Assembly (NCBI GenBank): GCA_933228675.1
Contig: OW121740.1
Span: 160,679,306-160,743,305, forward strand
Direction: 5' to 3'
DNA: 64,000 nucleotides
DNA from: Stomorhina lunata
Lineage: Eukaryota; Arthropoda; Insecta; Diptera; Rhiniidae
The position numbers and the translations under genes are program-made. The notes beneath the pieces were generated by a model that searched no databases, was not told the origin of the DNA, and saw nothing but the letters and a program-made list of their open reading frames with translations. Within the stretch, counting starts at the first letter, position 1. Each line of letters starts with the position of its first letter. Positions 23,986 to 37,334 of this stretch are shown here, piece by piece.

Positions 23986-25051
23986 TTGCACAATTGGACC
24001 ATAAAAATATACTTTTTTAAGTTGTTGCGCAGTGAAAAGTTCTGGCTACAAAATTAATAAAAAAAGGAAAGTCAATAAGTTAATTATATTATTAGAAGGC
24101 TTCAATTAATTCTTTTAAGCTACAAAATTTTAGTGATTAAATATCTCTACCATATTCTAAATTCCGTCTAACTTAAAAGAAACCCAAATTATTTCACTAA
24201 CTCGTTCATAAATTATTAACAATCTAAGTGCGAGTGGATACAAATAAAATCGAAGTAAAACTTACGGAAAACATACCACAACAACATGCCAATTTGTTAA
24301 TTTAGGTGTATGTATGAGTAGTTTGTATTTGTAATGACTACAAGCGTATACATACGACTACATACATTCATTACTCCAAAAACTGTAAATGTGTAACGAA
24401 TATGAAAACCAAATTGAAACCAAAACCAACACTGCATACATGCACCACAAAAACACCCATTCATAAAACTATTCATGTTGTACATGAAACATACAATATG
24501 TACATAAAACATTCATACAAACATCAAAACATGTACAAGATACAATACAATTTTAAACTCATATGCCTCCACCACGATTGTAACATAACAACCAGTCGAA
24601 ATACATGACGCATCCAATACAATACGCGCTCATCAAAATGTACATAAATTTTTAACGAACATTCACGATATGGCTGAATTTTTCAATATTTGTTGCAATT
24701 TTGGTCTTGCATGTGAATATGTGGATGTATTGATGTAAAAATAACAAGAACTACATGAATGTTCTAACAAGTTGCAAACAGGAAACTTGATTTAAAATGT
24801 CCCTACAAATACAGTTATTATTTTTGAATGTATTGCATGTTTTTTTGTGTGTGTGTGTTTTTTGTGGCAAATTTTGTTACTATCGAAATTGTTTAGCTGG
24901 ATATTATCCCACTATATCTAGTTATTTGTATTGTATTGAATATGGTTGCAGTCGGGATGATTTATATTTGACGGTTTTTGGTATTACGGACAGAGTTCAA
25001 TTAAATTATAAGATATTTGATTATACAAAATTTAATGCAAATATAAGCAGC
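23986..25051. other. Unique AT-rich spacer
   Basis: Non-repetitive DNA between the 28-bp arrays. A 108-codon frame at 24797-25123 runs into the next repeat array. Its product (hydrophobic start, Cys-rich) matches no family I know, and it has no other gene-like signal, so I do not call it a gene. Confidence 0.45.
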
Positions 25052-28000
25052 TACAATTTTTCTATAACAAAAATTTCATCAAAATTTTTGTATAAGAAAC
25101 ATTTTATTAAAATTTTTGCATAAGAAAAATTTCATCAAAATTTTTTTTTAAGAAAAATTTAATCAAAATTTTTCTATGAGAAAAATTTCATCTGAATTTT
25201 TCTATAAGAAAACTTTCATCAACATTTTTTTTTTAAATTTTTCTCCATAAAAAAAATTGCACCAAAATTTTTCTCAAAAAATATTTATCAAAATTTTTCT
25301 ATTAAAAAATTGCCATTAAAATTTTTTTTATAAAAAAAAATTCAATTAATTTTTTTATAAAAAAAAAAATGCAATTAATTTTTTTATAAGAAAAATTGAA
25401 TAAAAAGTTTGTGATCATCAAAAGTTTTTGATAAGAAAAGCTTTATTAATATTTTCTACAAGAAAAATTTTATCAAATTTTCAGTTTTTAAATTCAATAA
25501 TTATATTTTAATAATTTATTTACAAATATCTTTTTAAGTCTTCAAATGGAAAAAATGGAAATTTTTCGACAAGAAAAATTTTTCTATAAGAAAAACATTT
25601 TTCTGTAAGAAAAATTTCATCAACATTTTTTTATAAGAAAAATTTAATCAACTTTTTTTTATAAGCAAAATTTCATTATCTATGAAAATATTTCATAAAC
25701 ATTTTTCGATAAGAAAAATTTTAACAAAATTTTTCGATAAAAAAATGTGTTTTGATAAAACTTTGATGAAATTGTTTTATAGAAATTTGTTTATAAAATT
25801 TTTCATAAAGAAAAGTTTTTATGATATTTTATTCATAAAAAATTTTAATGACATTTTTCTATAAGAAGAATATCATTAAATTTATAAAAATTTTCCTAAA
25901 GAAAAATTTCATCGAAATTTTTCTATAATAAAAATTTCATTTAAAATTTTCTTTAATAAAAATTTCATTAAAATTTTTCTATGAGAAAAATTTCATTAAA
26001 ATTTTTCTATAAGAAAAATTTCATTAAAGTTTTTCTATAAAAAAAATTCATTAAAACTTTTTTATAAGAAAAATTTTATTAAAATTTTTTTATAAAAAAA
26101 ATTTAAATAAAATTTTTCTATAAGAAAAGTTTCATGAAAAGTTTTTCATATGAAAAGTTTTTCTATTAAAAATTTGATCAAAATTTTCTCTAAGACAAAA
26201 TTCATCAAAATTTTTCTGTAAGAAATATTTTATCAAAATTTTTCTCTAAGTAAAATTTCATTAAAATTTTTCTCCAAGAAAAATCAAAATATTTCTTTAA
26301 GAAAGATTTCATCAAAACTTTTCTATAAGAAAGATTTTATCAAAATCTTTCTATAAGAAAAAGTTGTCAACATTTTTCTATAAGAAAAATTTGATGAAAA
26401 TTTTCTCAAGACAAAATTCATCAAATTTTTTCTGTAAGAAATATTTAATCGAAATTTTTTTTCTAAGTAAAATTTCATTAAAATTTTTCTTCAAGAAAAA
26501 TTCCATCAAAATATTTCTTTAAGAAAGATTTCATCAAAACTTTTCTATAAAAAAGATTTTATCAAAATCTTTCTGTAAGAAAAAGTTATCAAAATTTTTC
26601 TATAAGAAAAATTTCATAGAAATTTTCTGTAAGAAAAATTTCATCAAAATTTTTCTCTAAGAAAAATTTCATCAAAATTTTTCTCTAAAAAAAAATGTCA
26701 TCAAAGTTTTTCTAAAGAAATATTTGATCAAAATTTTTCTAAAGAAAAATGTCATCAAAATTTTTCTAAAGAAAAATGTCATCAACATTTTTCTAAAGAA
26801 AAATTTCATCAAAATTTTTCTAAAGAAAAATTTCATCAAAATTTGTCTAAAGAAAAATTTCATCAAAATTTTTCTAAAGAAAAATTTCATCAAAATTTGT
26901 CTAAAGAAAAATTTCATCAAAATTTGTCTAAAGAAAAATTTCATCAAAATTTTTCTAAAGAAAAATTTCTTCAACATTTTTCTGAAGAAAAATTTCATTA
27001 ATATTTTTCTAAAGAAAAATTTCATCAAAATTTTTCTAAAGAAAAATTTTATCAAAATTTCTGTAAAGAAAAATTGCATCAACATTTTTCGAAAGAAAAA
27101 TTTTATCAAAATTTTTCTAAACCAAAATTCCATGAACATTTTTCTAAAGGTAAAATTAAATTTAAATATTTCTATGAGAAATATTTTTTCATCATTTTTC
27201 TATAAGAACATTTTTATTAAAATTTTTCGATAAGAAAAATTTCAAGAAAATTTTTCGTTAAGAAAATTGTGTTAATAAATTTTGATAAAATTTTTCTAAT
27301 TTTCGATGAAATTTTTCTTATTGAAAAATTTTGAAGAAATTTTTCTTATAGAAAAATTTTGATAAAATTTTTTTTATAGAAAATTTTGATAAAATTTTTG
27401 TTAGAGACAAATTTTGAAGAAATTTTTCTTAGAGGAAAGTTTTTATGAAATTTTTCTTTTAGAAAAATATCCTTCTATAAGAAATATTTTATCAAAATTT
27501 ATCTATAAAAAAAATGTCATCAAAATTTTTCTATAAGAAAAATTTCATAAAAATTTTCCTATAAGAAAAATTTCATCAACATTTTTCTATAAGAAAAATT
27601 TCATCAAAATTTTTCTATAAGAAAAATTTCATCAAAATTTTTCTATAAGAAAAATTTCATCAAAATTTTTTTATAAAAAAAAATTTCATCAAAATTTTTC
27701 TATAAGAAAAATTTTATTAAAATTTTTCTAAAATATAAAATTTCATCAAAATTTTTCTATAAGAAAAATTTCATCAAAATTTTCTATAATAGAAATTTCA
27801 TCAAAATTTGTCTATAAAAAAATTTCATTAATATTTTTTTTGTAAGAACAATTTCATCAGCATTTTTCTATGAAATTTCATAAATTTTTTTTATAAGAAA
27901 AATTTCATACATTTTTTCTATATGAAAAATTTCATAAATTTTTTCTATATGAGAAAAATTTTTCTATAAGAATTTCATCAAAATTTTTGTATAAGAAAAA

Positions 28001-28085
28001 TTTTGTCAAAAATAAAGAAAAATTTCATCATAAATTTTTATAAAAAAATTTAATCAAAATTTTTTTATAAAAAAAATTTTATCAA
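25052..28085 (+). repeat. 28-bp minisatellite, TTTCATCAAA variant family
   Basis: Unit about 28 bp, AAGAAAAATTTCATCAAAAT followed by TTTTCTAT. It is quasi-palindromic (GAAAAATTT-CATC-AAAATTTTTC) and related to the TGATCA 28-mer. Left units are diverged. 26700-27130 is homogeneous with AAAG instead of TAAG, producing long artefactual open frames on both strands (26672-27233). Non-repeat sequence interrupts near 25480-25560. Part of the array is inverted (27265-27475). Confidence 0.93.
27265..27475 (-). repeat. Inverted patch within the 25-28 kb array
   Basis: Here the + strand reads GAAATTTTTCTTATAGAAAA and similar, which is the reverse complement of the surrounding unit. Normal orientation resumes by about 27480. 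About seven units are inverted. Confidence 0.8.
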
Positions 28086-28929
28086 TCTTAATAATTTTTA
28101 CAAAAAACTGTTGTTAATCATTACAAATTAAACTAATGAGTACCAAGGTTTTTTTTTTTCAATTTTAATTATTTAGAAAAAAATTGGTCAGTTTAGCATT
28201 TAGTTCATTCAACCTGAAATTACTTTGAAAGAATTAATCATCGTTAGGACAGAAGTCATAAATGTTGTATTAAATGGTCATAAAAATAAATGGTTCTCAC
28301 ATTAAATTTAACGATTTTCAATAATTCTATTGTATATAGTATAGCATGTTCTTGGATTATTATTAAACAAATATTTGCTTTTTATATTTTATACAACAAA
28401 ATTGAAGGGGTACGTCAGACAATATTTAATTAATTAATGACACGCACCTTAAAAAAATAGAAAAAACAAAACGATAAAATGGAATACTTTTGATACATTT
28501 TTGGCTTATACCTCTCACTCTCGCGGATGACCAAATAGTTATTGACTTCCAAATTTGTATAAGGTCTTGTATATTTATAGATAATAGACATGACATTTGT
28601 ACTCTACTTTAGGTTGAAAGTTTTATTAACTCTTGTAAAGATTTGATTTTTGTATCTCCTTGATTTACAGAGCTTCATATTCGTTGTCTTTAGTCCCTTA
28701 TAAAAAATCATGGTATATTAACTAAAATTATTCATTTCAATTTATTGTCATAAGCTTAAAGGCTTATCAAGTGATTCATGTTACCTGTATTTTGTAATCA
28801 ATATTAATAATTTGTTTTTCCTTTAAAAAGGGTTAATTACAACTCCTTACTAATACTGAATATTTGGTTATAATTGTATTTTGTCTTCGAGGAAAGAAGT
28901 TTATTACTTTTCTCTGCAGTTTTACATTT
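28086..28929. other. Unique AT-rich spacer
   Basis: Non-repetitive sequence between the minisatellite and a dispersed element. I see no gene, RNA or mobile-element end. Confidence 0.5.
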
Positions 28930-29428
28930 TATGGCGTTTTAGAGATTTTTATCTCATTTAGTGCATTTTGACAGAAAAGTTTATATGGGAGCTATGATCA
29001 AATGTGGACCGATTTCAAAGAAATTGGGTACAGTGATTTTGCTTTAGATAAGAAGTATTTGTTTTAAATTTCATGAAGAAATATTGATATTTGTAGCCAA
29101 AATATCAATTCCGGGAAGTGGTACCTATGGGAGGTACCATAAATAATGGACTGATTTTGACGAATTTCAATAGCCATGGTCCCACGATGAAAAAAAATCA
29201 TCTGTGCCAAATTTCACCAAAATATCTTTAGAATTGCGATCTGTACTTTGATTACATGGTTTATATGGGGGTCCAGCCAGACGGACGGACTGACATCGCT
29301 AAATCGACTCAGAAAGTACTTCTTAGTCTATTGGTATACTAAAAGGTGGTTTGTACTTATGTATGTGTTACATAAATCAGCACAAACTAATAGTACCCTT
29401 TCCACCTATAGTGGTGAAGGGTATAAAT
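28930..29428 (+). mobile_element. Dispersed fly element, 5'-truncated copy
   Basis: Aligns in opposite orientation with 12270-12765. Shared landmarks are ATGGGAGCTATG-TCAAATG, TGGACCGATTTCAA, CCGGGAAGTG and GACGGACGG with ATCGCTAAATCGACTC, ending in ACCTATAGTGGTGAAGGGTA. The ACAAGTAAGA start motif is absent, so the left part is missing. The 76-codon frame at 29248-29478 lies within it and is not a gene. Confidence 0.78.
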
Positions 29429-29530
29429 ATGATATCCATTTTATGTTACAATGTCCTAGGAGAAAATCATGTCAATAAATGTATAACATATGTATAACAT
29501 ATGAGTAACATCGAAACAAGTCTGAAACTA

Positions 29531-29845
29531 CACCAGGGGCCAAATTACCGCATTCGATATCGATCAGAAACTCAGACTTTTAAGCGAATATTGTGAGGTA
29601 TACTTTAGGGATGATCAATGTTACTTCTATGCAAAAAGTTTATTGAAATTTGGTATCCATTTTGATTCCTTTTTAAAAACATATAGTTCAATTAAAACTT
29701 ATTTACTATTGTTCATTTTTTGGCAAATAACTTCAAAAAAAATCTTTTAAATAATTTTGATTATCCTTAAAGTATGCTATACAAATGTTTTGAAAATATC
29801 TAAGATTTCGATCGATATCGAATGCCGTAATTTGGTCCCAGGTCT
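29531..29845. mobile_element. Foldback-type MITE with long imperfect inverted repeats
   Basis: The left end reads ACCAGGGGCCAAATTACCGC then ATTCGATATCGATC. The reverse complement of the right end reads ACCTGGGACCAAATTACGGC then ATTCGATATCGATC. The inner parts also pair (GTATACTTTAGGGATGATCA with GCATACTTTAAGGATAATCA), so the arms extend about 95 bp with mismatches. There is no coding capacity, and I could not find a clear target duplication. Confidence 0.75.
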
Positions 29846-31050
29846 TTTTTTGTCAAACTGTTCGGTTTCTAAAGTGCTCTTATTTGAAGAGTACTAACTG
29901 TGGAAAATCGCAGCTGTATCCAATAAATTAAAATTCTTCAGCGAACTTTAGTTCTTTATTATTACGAAAACTAAAAAAAAAAAAATAAATTTTTGTAAAA
30001 TTCTCTATTTTCGACTTAGTCTATTTTTGTTTGTAAGCGCATGTAAAGAAGATTTATACAAATGCCACATGAAAGCATTTTTCAATTTGCATAAAATTAT
30101 TTATTCAAATTTAATTAAGAAATACTATTCATATATATCTACTATGTACTGATCCTGATGTATAGATAAAAGCCATATTCTGTGATTATTTAAATTAGTA
30201 TTCATATTATTACTATTTAATATCATATTAACTTTTGATTTTATTTTAATCATCAATACATTAATAAGCCAAAATAGGGCAAGAGATTTTCCATTGTAAT
30301 AACATATAAAATAAATTAAGTTTATAAATATTTAACTTAATGATAAAGTTATAATATTATTTTGATTTTGCTAACACAAATTGAAAATGTTGGCCGCTCA
30401 ACAAAACAATAGTGTATGCGCATGTTCACATAAAAGGAATACAATTGTTGAACAAAATTTTCAAAAAATTATTTTTAAAATCGATCTGAAAAAAAGTATA
30501 ATTTTCTTATATCAAAAAACTAAGAAAATTTTATTATATTCTTTTTTTTTTATAAAACCCAACTACAACAATCATAAAATCGTAAATCATGTCTTTCTTT
30601 AGAATCTACCTTAAATTTTTCCTAACTTGCTTTTATATAACGTAGAACATTTTCTTTAAGGTAAGATTCTGCATATAGGGACCACCCTAATGTACAATCA
30701 CAGCAAAAATCTTATATTACCAAGTAATAATTAAATCAAAAATATAAGCTCAAAAAAACTGTTTATTTCGCTCTATCTCCTGTAGTTTTTCAAGAAAAAC
30801 AAACTTGTTTATTTTTGTATAAAACTCAAAAAAGTTAAATTGTTAACTGTGATAAATTATGGGTATTTCTTCAAAATTGTTTATTTTCCAAATAGTTATT
30901 TTAATTTTAATTACATGAATAAACTTAATATTTATATTAAAGTATGTAGAAATAACAACTTCAAACAAATTATGTTTGCTATAATAATATTGATTGAAAA
31001 ACAAACTAAGAAACAAACAAAACTCCACACAGACATATTATGACATATTT
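29846..31050. other. Unique AT-rich spacer
   Basis: AT-rich DNA with an A run near 29970. Short frames at 30381-30602 and 30840-31043 are low-complexity with no recognised domain. No supported gene. Confidence 0.5.
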
Positions 31051-33066
31051 ACTTAAGACAAATTTTGATCAAAATTTTACTAAAGACAAATTTTGAACAA
31101 AAGCTTACTTAAGACAAATTTTGAACAAAGTTTTATTTAAGACGAATTTTGGTCAAAATTTTATTAACGACAAATTTTGATTAAAATTTTACTAAAGACA
31201 AATTTTGGTCAAAATTTTACTAAAAAAAATTTTGTTCGAAATTTTACTAAAGACAAGTATTGTTTAAAATTTTACTAAAGACAAATTTTGATCCAAATTT
31301 TACTAAAGACAAATTTTTACCAAAATTTTACTAATGACAAATTTTGATCAATATTTTACTAAAGACAAAATTTGACTAAAATTTTAATAAAGACAATTTT
31401 GATTAAAATTTTACCAACGAAAAATTTTGGTCAAACTTTCATTGAAGAAAAATTTTGATCAAAAATTTACCGAAGAAAAATTTTGATCAAAAAATAACTG
31501 AAAAAAAAAAAAATTACTAAAGATAAATTTTGAACAAAATTTTACTAAAAAAAAATTTTGATCAAAATTTTACTAAAGACAAATTTTGATCAAAATTTTA
31601 CTAAAGACAAATTTTGATCAAAATTTTACTAAAGACAAATTTTGATCAAAATTTTACTAAAGACAAATTTTGATCAAAATTTTACTAAAGACAAATTTTA
31701 ATCAAAATTTTACTAAAGACAAATTTTGATCAAAATTTTACTAAAGACAAATTTTGATCAAACCTTTACTAAAGACAAATTTTGATCAAAATTTTACTAA
31801 AGACAAATTTTGATCAAAATTTTACTAAAGACAAATTTTGACCAAAATTTTACTAAAGACAAATTTTAATCAAAATTTTACTAAAGACAAATTTTGATCA
31901 AAATTTTACTAAAGATCAAAATTTTACTAAAGACAAATTTTGATCAAACTTTAACTAAAGACATATTTTGATCAAAATTTTACTAAAGACAAATTTTGAT
32001 CAAAATTTTACTAAAGACAAATTTTGATCAAAATTTTACTAAAGACAAATTTTGATCAAAATTCTATTAAAGACAAATTCTGATCAAAATTTTGTCTTTA
32101 ATATTTTTTTTTAAATTTTACTAAAGAAAAATTTCCATCAAAATTTTACTAAAGAAAAATTTTGATCAAAATTTTCATCAAAATTTTTGTAAAGAAAAAT
32201 TTTCATCAAAATTTTACTAAAGAAAAATATTGATTAAAAATTTACTAAAAACAAATTTTTTATCAAAATTGTACTTAAGACGAATTTTAATCAAAATTTT
32301 ACTATAGACAAAATTTGATCAAAATATTACTAAAATAAAATTTTATCAAAATTCTACTAATGACAATATTTGATCAAAAATTGACAAAAGACAACTTTTA
32401 ATAAAAATTTTACTAACGAAAAATTTTGAACAAAGTTTTGGTTAAGACAAGTTTTGATCAAAATTTTACTAAAGACACATTTTTATCAAAATTTTACAAA
32501 GTCGAATTTTGATCAAAATTTTACTTAAGACAAATTTTAATCAAAATTTTACTGAAGAAAATATTTTATCAAAATTCTACTAAAGACAATATTCAATCAA
32601 AATTTTACTGAAGTCAAATTTTGAACAAAGTTGTCTTGTCTTGTTTAGATCAAAATTTTACAAAAGACAAATTTTTTTTAAAAATTTTACAAAAGTCAAA
32701 TTTTGATCAAAATTTACTTAAGACAAATTTCACTCAAAATTTTACTAAAGAAAATATTTGATTAAAATTCTATTAAAGACAATATTGAATCAAAATTTCA
32801 CTAAAGAAAAATTTTGATCAAAATTTTACTAAAGAAAAGTTTTAATCAAAATTTTATTAAAGAATCATTTTGACCAAAATTTGATCAAAATTCTACTAAA
32901 GACAATATTTAATTAAAATTTTACTAAATAAAAATTTTGATCAAAATTTTACTAAAGAAAAGTTTTAATCAAAATTTTACTAAAAAATAATTTTGACCAA
33001 CATTTTACTAAAGAAAAATTTTAGTCAAAATGTTACTTATGAAAAATTTTGAACAAAATCTTACTA
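31051..33066 (-). repeat. 28-bp minisatellite, reverse orientation
   Basis: Unit AAAGACAAATTTTGATCAAA followed by ATTTTACT, the reverse complement of the 17-24 kb family (TGATCA palindrome) with GACAAAT replacing GAAAAAT. The most homogeneous part is 31560-32080. A very short stretch near 32090-32105 (TTTTGTCTTTAATATTTT) reads in the opposite orientation. The array is cut at 33066 by a dispersed element and resumes at 35632. Confidence 0.95.
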
Positions 33067-33069
33067 AAA

Positions 33070-35629
33070 ACAAGTAAGAGTGGTATATTCGGCTTTGCCG
33101 AATCTTGGATACCCTTCACCAATGGTGTTGCAAAAGTACTTAATGTAATTCCAAGCAAAATTTGGTTATACTAGTATTATATGCAAAGAGTCTTTAAAAT
33201 TAAGAGTCGGAAAAATAAAAGCTTTTCGGTGGCGTCATCATCTAGAATAGTTATGCACCCAAAGGTTAGGTTGGGCAGGTGGCTGATGTATAGGGAAGCT
33301 TCACTTGGGTTTTTAAGTGGTCCCTTTGTGAAAGATAATGATTACTAGACTACAAGTAGAGAATGCATATTTAAGGCAGCCAGTAGCTTCGAAATAAAAT
33401 AGACACATATTTTACGAACATTTAATAAAGTTCGATAGACCAGATAAACCATGCAGAAAATATGCTTCAAAATGTAGATGCCCTTACATTTGCAATAGCA
33501 CATCGATTTGATGAAGTTTAAGTATTCTGACATGCAACCCAAAAACGCTGTGCCCAGTGAGGGTTGTGCACTTTAATTCGTACGAATTATCCAACTAGTA
33601 AAAGTTCTTGATTAGTTATGTAAAACTCTGAAGTTAGCGGACTGATTTAATTCAAAGCTTTAACAATGATAAGCCATAAAATTATAGGGTATACACTCTT
33701 AGTTTTAGATACATACGTGAAATATATAGCTTTTGAATGGATGGATATCAGCTTTGTCGGAAAAGTTATTAAAGATTTACTTATTTATCTGAAGTTAGTT
33801 AATTAATTAAAATGAACACTTCATCAATAATATTTGGGATGTATTGTTCTTTCGATCTGTCCGATGGATGTTTGGAAAGTTTTGCTCTAGTTCTTTGTGA
33901 AATTTTAATGTGATTTAATTTATCAGCATTAAATCGATTCCCGGTCGGGGTTATATGGGAGATTTCACTAAATGTGAATAGAGCTCGCCCATTTTCAATA
34001 TCGAACTTTTCAAGAGATCAGAAATACTTTTGTCAAATATTGTCCCTCTAGAAAGTTTATTTTAGGCGCTATCGCTCTGAATATCAATATTGTACAACGT
34101 CTTTATACTAAATGTCATCATCGTATCTTAGGCGAAGTTATAAGGGATCAATTGTCAAACGTGAACGGATTTCTCCCAATTGCAATTAAAAAATTTAAAT
34201 TTTCGTTGATATGTGAGATACTTACATACATATGTAGGTTTTGAACGGATATCATGTAGTTAGCTGCATTTTTGTACTTCCTAGGAAGATTACCTATAAT
34301 TTGATATACAATACATTCTCAAATGTTATCATAATGTTCAAAAGTCAGACACAAAATTAAGATTAATGCAGAGTGTCTGTCTGCTAAAATCAGATTTGTG
34401 GAGCTCCTGGATTTTACACAAAATTTTACGATATTGGGCCACCCTGAATTTTATCATTGTCGATCAAAACACCATCGCTTAAACGCTAAATTATATCTAC
34501 CACAAATTACTGAATGCATCAGGATTTAGGTAATCTCCTGCGAAGGACGCTATTAAAATTCATCAAAATAAACACCTGAGATATCGACAAAACAGGAACT
34601 CCAAAAACTTGACTACAACAAAAAAATTACAGACAGGTAGACGGACGGACAAAAAAACAGACGGACGGACGGACGGACAAACAAACAGACGGACGGACAG
34701 ACAAACAGACGGACGGACGGACGGAGGTCGCGAAATCGATTTTCCTGCCGATTCAAAGTTGATCGGTACAGTTTGAATGGTATTCGTAATCAGATTTGTG
34801 GAGTATAGATTTTAGAAAATCCTCACACAAAGAACGATGTCAAATTTCATCACAATCGGTCCATAAACACCTGAGATATCGCTGAAACAATACTTACGAA
34901 ATGTAAACAAAATTTCTTAGACACGTACTTTGGGCAATTTGCTGTACATCAAATGTAGTGTTATTGCGATATCTCAATTGTTTATGGACCGCTTTTGATA
35001 AAATTTAATAACGTGCTTGGCGTGCTTGCTGATATAAAATTTATGTAGGTCCGTGCTAAAGGAGGATGGTTTTTCCTATTTCTGCATTTCATTTTTTCAA
35101 CAAACATTCTCTAATGCGAACTTTGGGCAATTTGCGATACATCAAATTTAGTGTTTTGGCGATATCTCAGTTGTTTATGAACCGATTTTGATAAAATTTT
35201 ACAGAGTGCTTTGGGAAACTATTTCCTACAATCTGATATATAAAATATTATCACATGTAGACCAGGAGTATCTTTTTTCTCTTGTTATTTAAAAGTGTGT
35301 TTCAATCAAAAATTTTAAAATTTTCGTCTAATTTTTGGTATTTTTTCGATATTTTCGGTGTTTATAAACTGATTTTAATGAAATATAATAGCGTTCATTG
35401 CGGGAGAATTTCCTAAAATCTGATATATAATTTATGTAAGAACATCCTCCAGGGGCTTCAGAAACTTGATTTCAACAGACAGACAGACAGACGGACATCG
35501 CTTAATCGATTCTCCTCCCGATTCTGAGTCGATCGGTATAATTTTTATGGGGTCTACGATCACTAATAAAAAAATTACAAACGGAATCACAAACTTATAA
35601 TACCCTTTCACCTATTGGTGAAGGGTATA
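33070..35629 (+). mobile_element. 2.6-kb dispersed fly element inserted in the 28-bp array
   Basis: Starts AACAAGTAAGAGTGGTATAT, followed by a hairpin TTCGGC-TTT-GCCGAA (33089-33103) and ATACCCTTCACC. Ends TACCCTTTCACCTATTGGTG then AAGGGTATAA. Interior landmarks are GGTTAGGTTGGGCAGGTGGC near 33266, a GACG/ACAA-rich microsatellite at about 34635-34725, and repeated phrases (CAGATTTGTGGAG at 34388 and 34792; ATATCTCAGTTGTTTATG-like at 34970 and 35165). No long open frame is visible, so it appears non-autonomous or decayed. The 28-bp array flanks it on both sides, so it inserted after the array formed. The family name is unknown to me. Confidence 0.75.
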
Positions 35630-35631
35630 AA

Positions 35632-36285
35632 AATGTTGATCAAAATTTTAATAAAGAAAATTTTTAATCAAAATTTTGCTAAATAAAATTTTTGATCAAA
35701 ATTTTATTTAAGACAAAATTTTATCAAAATGTTAGTAAAGAAAAATTTTGATAAAATAAAAAAATCTTTTTACTGAAGACAACTTTTTGAATTAAATTTT
35801 ACTAAAGACAAATTTTAATAAGAATTTTACTTAAGACAAATTTTGATCAAAATTTAACTTTAGACAAATTTTGATTAAATTTTACTAAAGATAAATTTTG
35901 ATAAAAATTTTACTAAAGACAAACTTTTATCAAAATTTTACTTAAGACAAATTCTTATCAAAATTTTTGCTAAATACAAATTTGAATCAAAATTTTACTA
36001 AAAAAAATTTTTGATCCAAAATTTTATTTAAGACAAATTTTGATCAAAATTTTACTAATGACAAATTTTAATAAAATCTTACTAAAGACAACTTTTTATA
36101 AAATTTTTACTCAAGACAAATTTCGATCAAAATTTTTTAAGGACAAATTTTGATCAAATTATACTTAAGATAAATTTTGATAAAAATTTTACTAACGACA
36201 AAAATTGATCAAAATTTTGCTAACGACAAATATTGATCAAAACTTTAATAAACAAAATTTTATTCAATACAGATTTTGAAAACAT
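35632..36285 (-). repeat. 28-bp minisatellite, reverse orientation (continuation)
   Basis: Same family and orientation as 31051-33066, resuming directly after the dispersed element. Units are diverged and decay near 36250. Confidence 0.92.
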
Positions 36286-37334
36286 TTTTTTTGGACATGA
36301 CTACGATATTTTGGTATTCATATAAATACTCTTAACATGAAATACTTCTAAATTCTTCAGTGAAAACTCACCTGCCTAGATGAACAGCAGGTCTCTGGGC
36401 ATATTTCAAATTTAAACGTCTAGGGTAAATGTGTATAACCTACATTAACATGTGTGCTTGTATCTGTATTATATATATAGATGTCAATAGTTGAAAATAG
36501 CAGGTGACCTTCAATCATTTGTCATTACCCGCAGGACAATTGTAATGTTAATGTAATACTTGTAGTTGCACTATTAAACACATATATATGTATGTTTGAA
36601 CAAACATAAGTACATAGATAATTATTGCCATAAATATGTAAATAATGTAAAGGAAATATTAGAGTTTATAAATCTTATTAACAAAAATTTTAATGAAAAT
36701 CCTATTTTGTATTGAACTTACAATAATATAATATATATTTTGTCAGAAATATATCAATTGTCCAAAGGTTAAATACTTATTATCTTATAATCCTATTGTC
36801 TTAAATTGTCACAAGTTTACCACTATAACTTCGTAGTTTATTTAAATTGAAATATTTGATAAAAATCCCAAGGGTTTGCAAAGAAAATGTCATCAATTTG
36901 TATGTCAATATATTAAAGTCCTGTAGTAATCTATTATAAAAGGCAACATATATAAATTTGTAATGACTTATGATGAACTTCCAATCCCTTAGATATAAAA
37001 ATAGTTAATATATAAAATTTTATAGATAAATTGTTTAATTCTTGTTTTATTGTATTTTTAAATTTTTAAACTTTTCCGATAAAAAAGTTTCGACTTTTAG
37101 GAGTAATAAACAGACAGTTTTAAGTAATTCTTATTAGTTAGTTCTTAGGAGAAATATATCTATGCCATTAGATAATTAACTTTTTAACTTTTTCCTACCA
37201 TTCTTGCAATATCGTTTTCTTTTGTAATTATTTATACCCTACATCACCATTAGCACAAATGTCATTTTAAGCTGATGTTTGTAATATAAAAAAAATATTG
37301 GTTTTATATTCACATGTTGACATCTTTTCTTAAT
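36286..37334. other. Unique AT-rich spacer
   Basis: Non-repetitive DNA between two blocks of the reverse-oriented 28-bp family. TTTATACCCTACATCACCAT near 37230 resembles a relic of the dispersed element end. No gene seen. Confidence 0.5.

Noticed and set aside
24797..25123. 108-codon frame with a hydrophobic, Cys-containing start
   Set aside because: It runs into a repeat array, has no recognised domain and no supporting context such as splice or poly(A) signals that I could connect.
26672..27233. Long open frames on both strands (155 and 169 codons) in the 25-28 kb array
   Set aside because: The 28-bp repeat period lacks stops in these frames. The products are simple peptide repeats on both strands, which indicates a by-product of the minisatellite and not a gene.
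33266..33560. Host gene fragment around GGTTAGGTTGGGCAGG
   Set aside because: This phrase type is common in dispersed fly repeats, the 65-codon minus-strand frame there is not protein-like, and it lies inside the 33.1-35.6 kb element.
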